A stretch of 64,000 nt of DNA, taken from positions 103,417,830-103,481,829 of the forward strand of contig NC_091131.1 of NCBI RefSeq assembly GCF_040183065.1, read 5' to 3'. The notes beneath the pieces were generated by a model that had not been told where the DNA came from, did no database searches, and saw only the letters and a program-made list of their open reading frames with translations. The translations under genes were made by a program, and so were the position numbers. Each line of letters opens with the position of its first letter. The first letter of the stretch is position 1. The stretch is from Periplaneta americana. Taxonomy: Eukaryota; Arthropoda; Insecta; Blattodea; Blattidae. Below, in pieces: positions 1 to 10,919 of this stretch.

Positions 1-132
1 AAAGTAAGCAAATTCCCTTGACACTTCAGAGTAAACAAATTAGTAATGTCAGTATTGTGTAGGGTGCTCTATTCTAGACTTAGGACTATAGCAGCATATG
101 CCTTTATACCGATAGAAAAATTAAAATTATGG

Positions 133-310
133 TCGACCTGGTTGGCGAGTTGGCATAGCGCTGGCCTCCTATGCCAGTGTACTTAAATGGGACCGGCTCA
201 TGTCAGTTGATTTACTGGCATGTAAAAGAACTCCTGCGGGACAAAATTCCGGCACATCCGGCGACGCTGATATAACCTCTGCAGTTGCGAGCGTCGTTAA
301 ATAAAACATA
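133..310 (+). mobile_element. tRNA-derived SINE, family S1, B box deleted
   Basis: Shares its body (the segments around 'catgtaaaagaactcctgc' and 'cggcgacgctgatat') with the copies at 330-552, 8248-8459 and 20785-20930. The tRNA-like head keeps an A-box region ('ggcgagttggcatagcgctgg') but, relative to the copy at 8248, lacks about 40 bases that hold the pol III B box. It therefore could not be transcribed by an internal pol III promoter as it stands. It ends at 'cgtcgttaaat'. The element lies head-to-head with the next copy. Confidence 0.8.
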
Positions 311-329
311 ACATTAAACATTAACATTA

Positions 330-552
330 AAATTATGGTTTATTTAACGACACTCGCACCTACAGAGATTATATCAGCGTCGCCGGTGTGCCGGAATTTT
401 GTCCCGCAGGAGTTCTTTTACATGCCAGTAAATCTACTGATACGAGCCTGTAGTACTTAAACACACTTAAATGTCATCGACCTGGATGGGGATCGAACCC
501 GCAACCTCGAGCATAGAAGGCCTGCGCTATACGAACTACGCTACCGAGGCAC
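330..552 (-). mobile_element. tRNA-derived SINE, family S1, near full length
   Basis: Read on the minus strand it has a tRNA-like head with A box ('gcgtagttcgtatagcgc') and B box ('gggttcgatcccc'), then the S1 body and the 'gtttatttaacgac' 3' part. Only about 20 bases separate it from the oppositely oriented copy to the left, so the two could pair as a hairpin in a read-through transcript. Confidence 0.85.
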
Positions 553-727
553 GTCGATCAATGTTGGCGGTTTAAAAATTGCTTACTGCTGATGTTAAAA
601 ACAATCGGGACAAAATCCATCGTACTCCTATAGCCTTGTTATGTGCTTCCTATGGTAGAGCTGTTGTAATTGTTGTAGATATTGTTTTCTCTCTCTATAT
701 TTAAGGTTAATATTTTCTTTGTAAGTG

Positions 728-1080
728 CTATCGCTTTTCATTTTCATACCAACGTCTACCTGTACCAGCTCGAAGAATAAATGCAAATATATTCGAATGA
801 GGACTAATAAAATGCTTCTTAAAATGCGCACGTGTTTTTGATGCTGTCGCTATCAAAATATTCTGATGCCCACAATGAGGGAGAAAATGCTGAATTTGTG
901 GGGCTGAACAGATTTCTCTTCTGATTAATTTTGAAGGTCTGTCGAATAAGTCTTCTTCACTGGCTTTGCGTTCCCCCGCATTTGTAATCATCTGATGGTG
1001 TACAGTTACATCTTTTTCATGGTTGCGGTTTCCTTCTGTATTTAAAAGAATGTCACCTTCAACAGTCGTTTGGCATTACA
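728..1080 (-). pseudogene. possible FLYWCH/MULE-type N-terminal remnant
   Basis: An open frame without a credible start (87 codons from 991, and open upstream to about 1080). The peptide includes NHEKDVTVHHQ and then RPSKLIRREI followed by a basic stretch. In insect Mutator-like proteins a FLYWCH finger ending in a His-rich segment is often followed by a similar 'RPSK.IR.E' segment. The match is a family impression only, with no transposase domain beside it and no terminal repeats seen. It could also be a chance open frame. Confidence 0.3.
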
Positions 1081-1398
1081 CATTTTTACTATGCACTATA
1101 CAAAATGAACAGTCGATAGCTGTGGAGGAGTGACTGTGCCATAGCTTCGCGCAGAGTAATCAGTGCTTAGCGCGCAAACCGAAAATAATACCCGAGCTAA
1201 AACAGTAAGGAAGGGGAGAACGGTGGGGGTAGTTGTTATTATGACCGCGAAGCATTTTTTCGAAGTTTGAATATATATTTGCGGAGCTTGATAACACCGT
1301 TATAAAAATAAAAATAGATAGTATATTTCATGATGGGAAGGCCTCTTTTATTCATTTAAAGATAGCTAAGTTATGCGATCTTGAGTAGCTACTTCGGA

Positions 1399-1690
1399 GA
1401 AGTTCATGCTAATTTGAATATTTCCGTCAATCTGCCTTTTTCAGATTGCCCTTATTTTGGAATTCGTTGTCCATCTAGTTCCGAATATCTTCCTCATGTC
1501 GTCTGCACAACTATTCGTCTGTCTTCCTACACTCCTATGGCAGAATCTTTGATTTCAAGCAAGTGAGTTGATGTTGATGTGTCCACCTGTTCGAAGCCTC
1601 GGCATAACACATGTCCTTCCCATTTCCATTTGACCATTTGAGGCTCCTAGCGGTGATTTCCGATCCTGGAGCTCCGTTCTACTTCCAATG
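1399..1690 (-). mobile_element. non-LTR retrotransposon C-terminal fragment (LINE C)
   Basis: The minus strand gives, across frameshifts, 'WxWEGHV..' (compare the common LINE tail WAGHVAR) and then VGRQTNSCADDMRKIFGTRW, which aligns with the LINE tail pattern VGRPPTRWxDDxxKxxGxRW. This is the region after the reverse-transcriptase thumb in many insect LINEs. It differs from LINE A elsewhere in the window. Several stops and shifts; dead fragment without 5' or 3' end. Confidence 0.6.
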
Positions 1691-1794
1691 ATTTCATTCC
1701 GTTTTCAGTTTTTTATACTATTGCTAAGTATTTTCATCTCCATCTTTTCTTAGAATATTGATGTTGCGTCTTTTTGTATCTTGCAATGTCACAC

Positions 1795-1890
1795 AGACGA
1801 ACCGGATTCGAGTCTCTGTTAGGTCTGGGGATTTTCAAAGATGGCATTTGGGGTTTACCTCGGGGTTCTCCTATTTCCCCATTTGGAAAT
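1795..1890 (+). repeat. partial SINE-like segment with B-box-like word
   Basis: Contains 'ggattcgagtc' (pol III B-box-like), followed by 'cctcggggttctcctatttcccc', which resembles the 'ctcggggttctctcatttccc' after the head of the SINE-like unit at 56105-56270. No A box is visible. Confidence 0.35.
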
Positions 1891-1998
1891 AAGAAGAATT
1901 TTTTCAACGTAAACTTGAAGAGTTAAAACAGTGTCAGAATACGCTGGTAAAAAGTGCCTAATATGAAAATGCTACAGAGACGTCAAACCGGGTGAGTT

Positions 1999-2720
1999 GT
2001 GAGACGAGGAAACAACACCATTCTGCAAACCCTGAAGTCTATAGACCTAGTGGCACGCACCAATTTCTGCATGGAAATGCAACATCTACTCGAAAATTAT
2101 GACGATCAGTTTAGCGGTGAAACAAGTTTTCATCTCAGTGGCAAGGTGAAGAGACACAATTTGCGCATCTGGGGGATGGAGTATCCACGTGCAATGGTGC
2201 AACATGAAAAGGATTCCCCAAAGGTCGATGTCTTCTGTGCCATGTCCCAACGACAAGTCTACGGGCCGTTCTTTTTCAACGAAAACGCAGTGTCAGATAT
2301 TTCATACCTGGATAATTATCTTTTCCCTCAGCTGAATGAGTTCGAACCTCAGGACTTTATTTGGTAACAAGACGGTGCTCCTCCTCATTTTCGTCATGTG
2401 TGGGATTAGTTCAACGATGTTGTTCCCTAACGATGGATAGGACGTGCCGATACGAATGACATGGTTTTCTCCCGATGGCCTCCACGGTCTCCCGATCTCA
2501 TACCATGTGATTTCTTTCTATGGGGTATGTGAAGGACCATGTGCATATACCACTCCTACCTGTCGACCTGCCAGATTTGAGAAGAAGGATTGTTGCTGCT
2601 GTTGAGATTATCACTCCTGACATGCTGACCAACGTTGGGAACGAATTCGACTATCGGCTATATGTGCGCCGTGTGACGAATGGTGCTCACATTGAACAAT
2701 TTTATAAAGTACAGTATGAA
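1999..2720 (+). pseudogene. mariner/IS630-type transposase, 3' two-thirds, dead
   Basis: DDE transposase relic. Motifs in order: GKVKRHNLRIWGMEYP, SPKVDVFCAMSQ, YGPFFF, QDGAPPHF (with a catalytic-type D), WPPRSPDLIPCDFFLWG, then DLRRRIVAAVEIITPDML and RRVTNGAHIEQF. These match a widespread insect transposase family usually annotated only as a transposable-element protein. In-frame stops are at 2365-2367, 2407-2409 and 2428-2430, and a one-base deletion near 2520 shifts the frame between LWG and YVKDH. The N-terminal DNA-binding domain is missing. No terminal inverted repeats were found around it. Confidence 0.85.
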
Positions 2721-2944
2721 AACTCGGAGAGTTTCTCTTTAATTTCATGTAAGGTTTGTTTTTATATATTGCAAATAAGAGAAATTAAACAATTTCGAAA
2801 CTCCGATAATCATTCAGGAACACATTGTACTTTTGGAGTCGCCGTATATTCGAGTAGGGCTGAAAAAAGTCTGTTTTAAATATTGTAACAGGAAAAGAGA
2901 TCAATTAAAGAATGCTTATTCCTACTGTCGACAGAATTTATATA

Positions 2945-3662
2945 CACAATGAAACCTCTCCTTATGGACATCCCCAAGATACGGACACTTCTCATATACG
3001 GACAGGACAGCTGTTTCACAATCCTAAAGCTTGCTTTACCTCCTGACTGCAGACAGAACTTGGATTTCAGGAACTAATGTGTTCCATAAATGGAAAATTT
3101 AGTTTTTAGAACTGTACAGAAATTCTTTAACATGAAAGAAGGCAGTCAGGGTCTCATAGGCTACCACTAGCCCAGCCGGCTACCCCTTGTTAGCTGGAAG
3201 CGGATGGATAAACAAAATCACAAAATTTAACTTGTTTGATGGGTCTAAGGTTTCCGCGATTGTGTAATTGTATTCGACATATGATTGGGTTAATAGGATT
3301 ATTCTCTTCACTTCAATAGCTGTACTGTTTCAAGAGACATGGCATCTGAACGTAAAAATTAATTTGAAAACTGTAAATTATAGTACTGCATAACTGTAGA
3401 CCTAGAATAAAATTGCATGGCATAGTACTCTATTTCCCTTTTTCGGTCTTATCTACTGTAGTTCAAAGTTCCAAAGAATTTACTGTAGTATACTGAATTT
3501 AGAAACTACAGTAATACATTTCATTTAAAGCGTGGAGGGATACATAATGCATATTATAAATTTACTGTTAGATTGGGGAACCTCCCTCCCAACAAAGGAC
3601 ACCTCCCAGATGCGGACAGATTGTTATGTCCCTTCGATGTCCCTAAATGAGAGGTTTCACTG
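2945..3662. mobile_element. pogo/Tigger-type non-autonomous element, TA target site
   Basis: Left end 'cacaatgaaacctctcctta' and right end (reverse complement) 'cagtgaaacctctcattta' form imperfect terminal inverted repeats flanked by TA on both sides. Inside the left end the word 'acggaca/tggaca' occurs four times ('tatggacatcc', 'atacggacac', 'atacggacagg'), and the right end carries 'atgcggacag', 'aaaggacacc' and 'gggacat' on the other strand. CAGTGAAACCTC ends resemble pogo/Tigger elements. About 718 bp; no transposase reading frame recognised inside. Confidence 0.7.
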
Positions 3663-3888
3663 TATATATTAACGTTGAGATCGCCACAGACGACTATGTT
3701 ATTCGACTTTTTAATAAAGATATCTGGAACTGTCTTTAATCTAGAGAGAAATAGTGGGAAAAACCAGTAGGGGACTTACAGAGATAAGGAATTACTAGTT
3801 TGGACTAGTGAAGAGAAAGGCGGTAGCTTCGAAGTGCTTATCTGTACAATATTGTGACATTAGTGGAACGGTGTGCAGGATAATAGGC

Positions 3889-4104
3889 CTACATGAGATG
3901 AGAACTAAAAATTGCTACTCCTCCTCTTTCGAAATGTGAACGACAAAAAGAAGTGATTAATTTATAATTATCGACACTAATTAAATCCAGGAGTTGATTG
4001 TTCACATGGTGTTCGCTAATGCACAAGATTTCAGCATGATTGTCGTTAAAATAGGTTTCTAACTGTGGAATTTTATTTCGTAAACTGTTGACATTATAGT
4101 GCAT
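3889..4104 (-). mobile_element. LINE apurinic endonuclease N-terminal fragment
   Basis: Minus-strand peptide starting HYNVNSLRNKIPQLETYF, then ILCISEHHV and SFCRSHFERGGVAIF. This is the start of the exonuclease-endonuclease-phosphatase fold of LINE ORF2 (N-x-x-SLRNK, then 'ILC.(S/T)EHH' with the catalytic glutamate, then 'GGVAIF'). No reverse transcriptase follows, so it is an isolated piece. It is not the same family as the LINE A endonuclease start at 53879. Confidence 0.65.
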
Positions 4105-4138
4105 GATGCAGAACGGGGTAACTATTTGTTATGACATA

Positions 4139-4445
4139 TGAGGGGTTCCGTAAGAGAAGGGCGAACCCGCCAAATGTACCTGTAGAGATAATCGATGTTC
4201 AAAGTATTTTACCTGTAAACGAGATAAGGGCGAAGCCGCCAAGGACACGTCTGTAAATAATGATGATTACTTTGTTCTCTGAAAAACGAATACCTTTATT
4301 GAAAATTGCAATTAAATGTCCAATTTAATATTCCAACTTAATAGTGGTCATAGATGACATTATGAATTCATCAGTATTATGGGAATAATTTGAAAACAGT
4401 ATATTAGAAAAAGCAAAGGGCGTAGAATGAACTCAATGGTGGCAG

Positions 4446-4504
<59 letters not shown>

Positions 4505-5448
4505 AAAACACTTGATCGCACTGCGATGCGACATTTACAAAGTGTCTGAAATTATTAATAAACAAAAATAAGTAGATGCCTGTATGTTATTATCCTTGCT
4601 ATCAAAAGTGATCTCACTTCTTCTGGGAACAGAGACGCTAATAATCCATTACAACATCTTCATGATTACAATATCTTCATGAAGACGTTCCTCTGAGCCA
4701 GTTACTGCTAGTTGCACGTTTAGTTTGCCGATCACGGTGTCTAGGAACGATCTGTGACACATAGATAAGGATAGTTTTCAGATCCTTTACTTTCTCAGAA
4801 GTGAGCTTTATTGGCGTGACACCTCTTTGGCAAAACCAGCCGAGTTACGTCAGCCTGTTCTTAATGCGACATCTGTTCACATCAACACTGGGTACGAGCT
4901 TAGAAATATAGGCATTCTGGAGGTCATAATGACCAAACTCCCAGAAATTACGAAATACAGGTTGTATTTTCTCCATACCTAATGCGTTGAAGCATCCACA
5001 AGTACATGCGGACCTATACCGCGAGCTTGTATATGTCGATATGTCTTCGTACTAATGCACGATTCACCTTTGTTTCTTTTAATCTTTGTTTGTATGTTTT
5101 TACATACTCACAATAAACTATTACAATGGCCATAAATACACGTAATTCCTCACTACAGTTTTACTCGTCTGTGTGGTTACAACAACAATGAGACAATGAA
5201 TGGCGCGCGCCTTCATGCAGAGTGGAGTATTCGCCCTTCTCGTACGGAGTATTATGAATATTATGAACCTGTCACAGGCTACGCAGTTTCTCCAACCTTA
5301 CAAACAATGATAATTTCTATGTAGTAAGGGAGAGCTGGCCAACATCTGCCAGGCTTATGTTGCAGATATGTGTCTTAAATATTTGGAGATGTAATAAACG
5401 CAAAATTCGACCCTTGGCGGGCTCGCCCTTCTCTTACGGAACGCCTCA
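4139..5448. mobile_element. inverted-repeat DNA transposon, TA target site, 1.3 kb
   Basis: Ends are 'tgaggggttccgtaagagaa' and, in reverse complement, 'tgaggcgttccgtaagagaa'; the inverted repeat continues to about 36 bp ('gggcgarcccgccaa'), with TA on each side. The word 'aagggcgaagccgccaagg' recurs 70 bp inside the left end, and 'cgcccttctcgtacgga' about 210 bp inside the right end. No transposase frame was recognised. An AAT microsatellite lies inside at 4449-4505. Confidence 0.75.
4449..4505. repeat. (AAT)n microsatellite
   Basis: About 16 AAT units followed by 'aaataaat', inside the TIR element 4139-5448. Confidence 0.95.
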
Positions 5449-5639
5449 TATTAGCCACCTGTTGAGAAAAGTTTGACGTAGACTATAGATCTGGTTGTAT
5501 TAGAATCGTTGGATACACTAGGTGCGGAGTTGATCAACCACGAGTAAAGAATTATTTCCTTAGGTTCCAGGCGTGCTACCTGTTCCTATGTGCGAGTTAT
5601 GCATTCACGTATTTGTTCACATAGACAAGATATGCCTAC

Positions 5640-6654
5640 TTGCAGCTGAGTCCGTATAGGTCAGGTCCTATCTGATGCGTTTCCAATTCTCTACGGGCTA
5701 AAGCAGGGAGATACACTATCACCTTTACTTTTTAACTTTGCTCTAGAATATGCCATTAGGAAAGTTCAGAATAACAGACAGGGTTTGGAATTGAACGGGT
5801 TACATCAACTTCTTGTCTATGCGAATGACATGAATATATTAGGAAAAAATCCACAAACGATTAGAGAAAACACGGAAATTTTACTTGAAGCAAGTAAAGC
5901 GACAGGTTTAGAAGTAAATCCCGAAAAGACAAAGTATATGATTATGTCTCGTGACCAGAATATTGTACGAAATGGAAATACCTATAAAAATTGGAGATTT
6001 ATCCTTTGAAGAGTGAAAAAATTCAAATATCTTGAAGCAAAAGTAACAAATATAAATGACACTGGGGAGGAAATTAAACGCAGAATAAATATGGGAAATG
6101 CGTGTTATTATTCGGTTGAGAAGTTTTTGTCATCCAGTCTGCTGTCAAAAAATCTGAGCGTTAGAATTTATAAAACAGTTATATTACCGGTTGTTCTGTA
6201 TGGTCGTGAAACTTGGACTCTCACTTTCAGAGAGGAAGAGAGATTAAGGGTCTTTGAGAATAGGTTTCTTAGGAAAATATTTGGAGCTAAGAGGGATGAA
6301 GGTACAGGAGAATGGAGAAAGTTACACAACGCAGAACTCCACGCATTGTTTTCTTCACCTGACATAATTAGGAACATTAAATCCAGACGTTTGAGATGGG
6401 CAGGGCATGTAGCACAAACGGGCGAATCCAGAAATGCATATAGAGTATTAGTCGGAAGGCCGGAGGGAAAAAGTCCTTTGGGGAGGCCGAGACATAGATG
6501 GGTGGATAATATAAAAATGGATTTGAGGGAGGTGGGATATACTGTAGAGACTGGATTAATCTTGCACACGATAGGGACCGATGGCGGGCTTATGTATGAT
6601 CGAAAATGAACCTCCGGGTTCCTTAAAATCCATTTGTAAGTTAGTAAATAAGTA
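5640..6654 (+). mobile_element. LINE A copy: 5'-truncated RTE-like non-LTR retrotransposon
   Basis: Encodes the C-terminal half of a reverse transcriptase: motif [16 protein letters not shown] near 5692, the catalytic box as LVYANDM (YADD mutated to YAND), [14 protein letters not shown], then the thumb and the tail YKTVILPVVLYGRETWTLTF, IIRNIKSRRLRWAGHVAQ, GRPRHRW and MDLREVGY. Frames are split at about 5985 and 6009 and again near 6545. It ends with 'tccttaaaatccatttgtaa' and a 'gtaagttagtaaataagtaag' tail, so the 3' end is complete. The protein type (relatives are filed as craniofacial development protein 2-like) suggests the RTE clade; I recall near-identical proteins from Periplaneta americana. 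Confidence 0.9.
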
Positions 6655-7928
6655 AGACGAGATATGCCTGTACTATTCAAGTGTAGGCCATGCGTAGTGT
6701 ACAGATGCCATGGCAGATTTTGGAGGTTGTCGTTCATCTGGATAGTATGACCAGCTGCTTGTGTCATGACATTATTAGCCAGTCTTATATGGTCATTAAG
6801 ATATGGAACATCGTACCAAAGAGGTATGGCATTGATTAATTACTACACTTTTCTTACCTGAGATGGAGTGTAGCTTGGTGACACCTCTATTCAGAGTCAG
6901 CTGTGTGATTGTGTTGACCAATGTCATTTGTGCCACCAATATTATTACCTCGTGGTCATTTTTATGAAGTGCGTCGTTGGGTTTGTTATGTCACAGACCA
7001 CAGCGCAGAGTCTGGCATTGGGTTAGTTATCCCCGACACTTGAAATTTATTGCCAAGGAGATCTTACAAGATTTCAGTGCACCCTTGAGCGTGGCTATCA
7101 TCCACCACCAGTTCTCTTCTTTTGTTGTTGTCGCTCGAGGATAGTCCGACGTTGTTTTTGAACTTGCGTTTGGGAAAAGGAATGGCCCCTTTCTGTGATT
7201 GGCTGCTCCACTGAGAGCGTGTCTATCAATATTACGATTGTTTGATACTTCTAAGTTCATGGAAGAGTTGAAGGCTGATCACGGCCTACTTTGTAATACT
7301 TTTGCAAGTTAAAATTGGAATTTATATTAATGCAGGGAACAGACATAAAGTAATGTTTTTTTTTTTTTTTAATTATCAGTACTGGACATACAAGGAAGAT
7401 TTTTCAGTAGGGCACGATGGATTTGGCTGTAAGTGTTATTGTAGACTAATTTAAAGTTCCTGAAAACGATGGTGAAGGTCTCTTGTATCGTACGCATGCG
7501 TCCTTTGCGATTAATTTGAAATTATCTACAGTATTTACGTCACGCGTGGGGCGTTAGCCCGCTTGCTGAAGTAGCCTTGAGACCGCCTCGACGAAACTTC
7601 TGAGTGATCTGTACCGTGTTTATACACACGGCAATAAACGACCTTTGCTTCACAGTCAGAGTCCCTTCATTTTGTTACGTGTGGGAATTAATGTCTATTG
7701 TGTCCATGAGTGTGAAAAAACAGCCATTATAAGATGCTTGTATTCTGAAAAGATGCTGTGTCCTGAACATTTCTTGGTGAACTTGCATTATCATGTGTGA
7801 ACATAAGAGGTGAGTTTACCCTAAATATTGTCCATTTCGTCTAAAATGAAAATGTGAACATATTCCACTTCTAGATTTCTAACAGAGATTTAATAAAGTC
7901 GTTTCCTTGCCTCTAATGCTCTCTGCAA
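6655..7928. other. no recognisable gene or repeat
   Basis: Unique-looking AT-rich DNA with a 14-base T run near 7360. Small open frames here (for example 7027-7260 minus) have no family resemblance I can name. Confidence 0.5.
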
Positions 7929-8247
7929 GTAGAAGAGAGCAGAATTTTGGCAAAAACCTATTTTTTTTCCTTGATAGGCTACATACAGACTTGAAATTTA
8001 ATATTTACATTTTTCATGGAAATGTAGGTTTTATAATGCCTAAAAATGCCTATTTCGACATTAGTGCCTATTTTAATTTTTTTTTAAATTGTTGCATCAT
8101 TTTTCGTAACTGTTTACTGTTTTTCTTAACATCCTGTACCGTTCACATTCCAAGACGGGTAACAACTCCTCCCTAGCAGTGAACAACACAAAGAGAAGTA
8201 CCCCTTCTCATTCTTACAATATTTCAATCCTAAAATTCCAACTTTCA

Positions 8248-8403
8248 GTCGGCCTGGGTAGCGTAGTCGGTATAGCGCTGGCCTTCTGTGTTCGAGGTTG
8301 CGGGTTCGATCCCGGCCCAGGTCAATGGCATTTAAGTGTGTTTAAATACGACAGGCTCATGACAGTAGATTTACTGGCATGTAAAAGAACTCCTGCGCGA
8401 CAA

Positions 8404-8459
<56 letters not shown>
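8248..8459 (+). mobile_element. tRNA-derived SINE S1 with (ATT)n tail
   Basis: Best-preserved S1 head in the window: A box in 'ggtagcgtagtcggtatagc' and B box 'gggttcgatcccg'. The body ends after 'gtaaaagaactcctgcgcga' and passes straight into about 18 ATT units (8405-8459). Compared with the 330-552 copy, the 3' part 'cggcgacgctgatat' is absent, so this is a 3'-truncated or shorter subfamily. Confidence 0.88.
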
Positions 8460-8461
<2 letters not shown>

Positions 8462-8585
8462 CTTCCTCTGTCTGTCAGAAATTTAACACAAACTCGCTGG
8501 GTTGTACCCGAATAAGCATTCTCTAACATTGCAAGACAGATAACAACCCCTTCCTTTTTTCTCACCATTTGTAAGTACAGCAGTG

Positions 8586-8760
8586 AGCAACACAATAGCC
8601 ACAATAGAATAGAATAGAATAGAATGGAATAGAATAGAATGTTTTATTTTCGCTGGCAGAGTTAAGGTCATAAGGCCTTCTTTCCCACTAAACCAGCCTT
8701 AATCAATACAATACATATTTAAATTATAAATATTTACAATACACTTAAAAGATTCTCCAG
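8586..8760 (-). mobile_element. LINE 3' end with pentanucleotide tail
   Basis: On the minus strand the LINE-like 3' untranslated end 'aaggccttatgaccttaact' then 'ctgccagcgaaaataaaac' is followed by (ATTCT)n at 8598-8640. Related 3' ends with 'ggccttaaatctgccagtaa' occur at 23440-23530 and 23870-23942. No coding part is attached. Confidence 0.6.
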
Positions 8761-9188
8761 AAATATCCTTCAGTTAAGTTTTAACGACTAGTACATGTTT
8801 ATTTAAATTGAGATAAATCTATAAGATAAAGTAATAACTTAATTCATGAGTTAATTTAATTCAATCCAGTCTACTATATGCAATATGTAAAGAATTATAA
8901 TTAAGTTGAGATAGCTAGTCGGCTGATAGGTGCTGATCATCTACTGTGAAGCAAACTATGGAAATGTGATTGGTGAATGAAAAACACTTATATTAGTGAC
9001 ATTCTTCAACAAAAAAAAAAACCTATTTTTTGTTTTATAGAGCCTAAATAAAGGGGTTTAAGAGCCCATTTTAGGCGCCTAAAATGCCACTTTTTAGGGC
9101 GTAAAATTCCGCTCTCTAGTTATGAGCAAGCTGCCGCTCAAGAACGACATGCAATCCAGATTTTTAAAATTGCTGTATTTTCACAAGT

Positions 9189-9538
9189 CCCGCGCCGTGG
9201 CCGTCGCTGTCTAAGGCATCCCACCTAGGACTCGCGTTACGGAATGCGCGCTGGTTCGAGTCCTCATGGGGGAAGAAATTTTCTCATGAAATTTCGGCCA
9301 GTGTATGGGACCGGTGCCCACCCAGCATCGTGATGCACTTGGGGAGCTACGATAGGTAGCGAAATCCGGTTGCGAATACCAGCTATAACGGCTGGGGGGG
9401 ATCATCGTGCTAACCACACGATACCCCCATTCTGGTTGGATGATCGTCCACCTCTGCTTCGGCATGTGGGCGTGAGGCCAGCAGCCGGCTGGTCGGTCTA
9501 GGCCCTTCACGGGCTGTAGCGCCACGGATTATTATTAT
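9189..9538 (+). mobile_element. tRNA-derived SINE, family S2, full length
   Basis: About 350 bp. Head 'ccgcgccgtggccgtcgctg' with A-box-like 'gtctaaggcatcc' and B box 'ggttcgagtcctc'; body includes 'cccacccagcatcgtgatg' and 'cttcacgggctgtagcgcc', ending in a short ATT tail. The flanks 'ttttcacaagt' and 'ttctcacaaat' resemble a diverged target duplication. A second copy lies inverted at 34581-34930. A 104-codon minus-strand open frame here is an accident of the repeat. Confidence 0.88.
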
Positions 9539-9629
9539 TCTCACAAATACGCAATTTCGAAACCAGAGAGAGACCTTCATCACCGTCTTCAGAAACCTTT
9601 AATCAGTCTACAATAGACAGCAATATACC

Positions 9630-10760
9630 GGGGGCGGTAAACTGCACACACGTTTCAGGTATATGACCTAAAAGAAGGTAATTCACACACATGTAATTTG
9701 CACACACCGATTTTGGATATGTAATCTGCACACGCAAATAACCCAGGTAATAAAAACAGGACGTAAATTGCACATAAGCTACAATGGCATATATTTACTT
9801 TGAATATAGGCCTACTCACTGTTACAATAGTAACGTATTAAGCAATATTTTTTATTGGTAGATGGTATTTTGCTCGCTTAATGAATTCCACTCGACATAT
9901 ATGCTCCTCTTTTATATTTCTCTCCATAGTTTCTTCCCTCTTTAAGGAGCCCTTATTTTTAACATTTGCTGCAGTGGATATCCCCTGAATGTTTAGGTAT
10001 GTGTCTATTTGAAATTCAATTAACCTATTTGTAAAAGCATAAATATTTGGATGAACAGAGTAAAATGTCTTGTTGAATCTACTGTGAAAATACGTAGGTA
10101 CAGCATTAATTAGTTATACGCTGCAAGCTTTCTGTTTTAGCTGCTCAGGTTGAAGGAGAAAAGGCAGCGCCATCGTCTACATAGCTGTCTACTAAATAAT
10201 GACAAAAGTTACCTAGTTTTTCATCTCGTGGCTTAATCCACTAAATCAGATACAAAACAGTCTCAAACCTCATGTGGGTCTAAAAATGATAGACTGAATA
10301 CAAGTTTTAACCATCTGTCTATTTCAGAATCACGTTTATATTTGTTTATGGAAGCATATTTTTTAATCTGACGAAGCCAAAATTGACTTAGGTGGAATCT
10401 ACATCCAATGATGCCTCACTCCATACAACGTTAATTGCAGCCTGGATAGCACTTATAAACAACTGTGTTCAAGGGCCAGTGCTTTATATTGAACTGCTGC
10501 GTAACTATCCGTCCAAGTCAGCCTAACTCATACAGTACCTCTCTAATTCCATTAAAAGCTGCGTAAGTCAATTGTGCTTGTCACCCGTAACATTGGTTGG
10601 CATTGCTTTCCATTTATGTCATTTATTTAAAAAAATATCTCGAGTCATGCTGTGTGATGCAGTTTACATACGACCCCTACTACCTAGGTTTGTTGTGTGT
10701 AGTAAAGATATGGAAAAAAATATACCTGAAAAGTGTGTGTAGTTTACCTCCGCCCCGCCC
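9630..10760 (-). mobile_element. MULE (Mutator-like) DNA transposon with decayed transposase
   Basis: Terminal inverted repeats of about 36 bp: left 'ggggcggtaaactgcacaca', right in reverse complement 'ggcggaggtaaactacacac', both continuing to 'ttcaggtatat'. The minus strand codes, over several frames, GCRFHLSQFWLRQIKK then YKRDSEIDRWLKLVFSLSFL (about 10268-10400), GNFCHYLVDSYVDDGAAFSP, and a C-terminus FYSVHPNIYAFTNRLIEFQ ending at a stop at 9838-9840. GC(R)FHLxQxW followed by 'W(L)K..F.L.FL' is the MULE transposase signature. Just inside the left end 'ttgcacac'-like words repeat. Flanks 'caatatacc' and 'caatgtatt' could be a diverged 9-bp duplication (6 of 9). Confidence 0.75.
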
Positions 10761-10764
10761 CAAT

Positions 10765-10919
10765 GTATTGTCCGCGCAACTTATCTAGGCACTTGGGTTC
10801 CCTAGTGCTCTCTCGCTGCCCCTCTCCTTCCCTCTCCTACCACGCTACCACTACAAGCAACCTCGCTACACCCCGCTTCCCCGCTCTTTTAGCTGCTCAG
10901 ATAAGTTGCGCGAACAGTA
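10765..10919. mobile_element. small MITE
   Basis: Inverted ends 'gtattgtccgcgcaacttat' and, in reverse complement, 'gtactgttcgcgcaacttat', matching over about 20 of 22 bases, enclose a C+T-rich 110-bp centre. It abuts the MULE right end. Confidence 0.6.

Larger units (their letters stand above)
7929..9120. mobile_element. candidate degenerate hAT-like element with nested insertions
   Basis: Left end 'tagaagagagcagaatttt' and right end in reverse complement 'ctagagagcggaatttta' look like decayed inverted repeats, and both are followed by the same theme of 'gcctaaaa/cctatttt' words (about 7960-8070 and 9010-9100). CAGAGAGCGGAATTTT-like ends occur in hAT elements. The middle holds a SINE (8248-8459) and a LINE 3' end (8586-8760). 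Target duplications are not clear. Confidence 0.35.

Noticed and set aside
6168..6767. 199-codon minus-strand frame
   Set aside because: Antisense shadow of the LINE A reading frame at 5640-6654.
8371..8604. Poly-Asn / poly-Ile frames
   Set aside because: Translations of the ATT tail of a SINE.
9211..9525. 104-codon frame, with a similar one at 34606-34866
   Set aside because: Both lie within SINE S2 copies; the similarity is that of the repeat.
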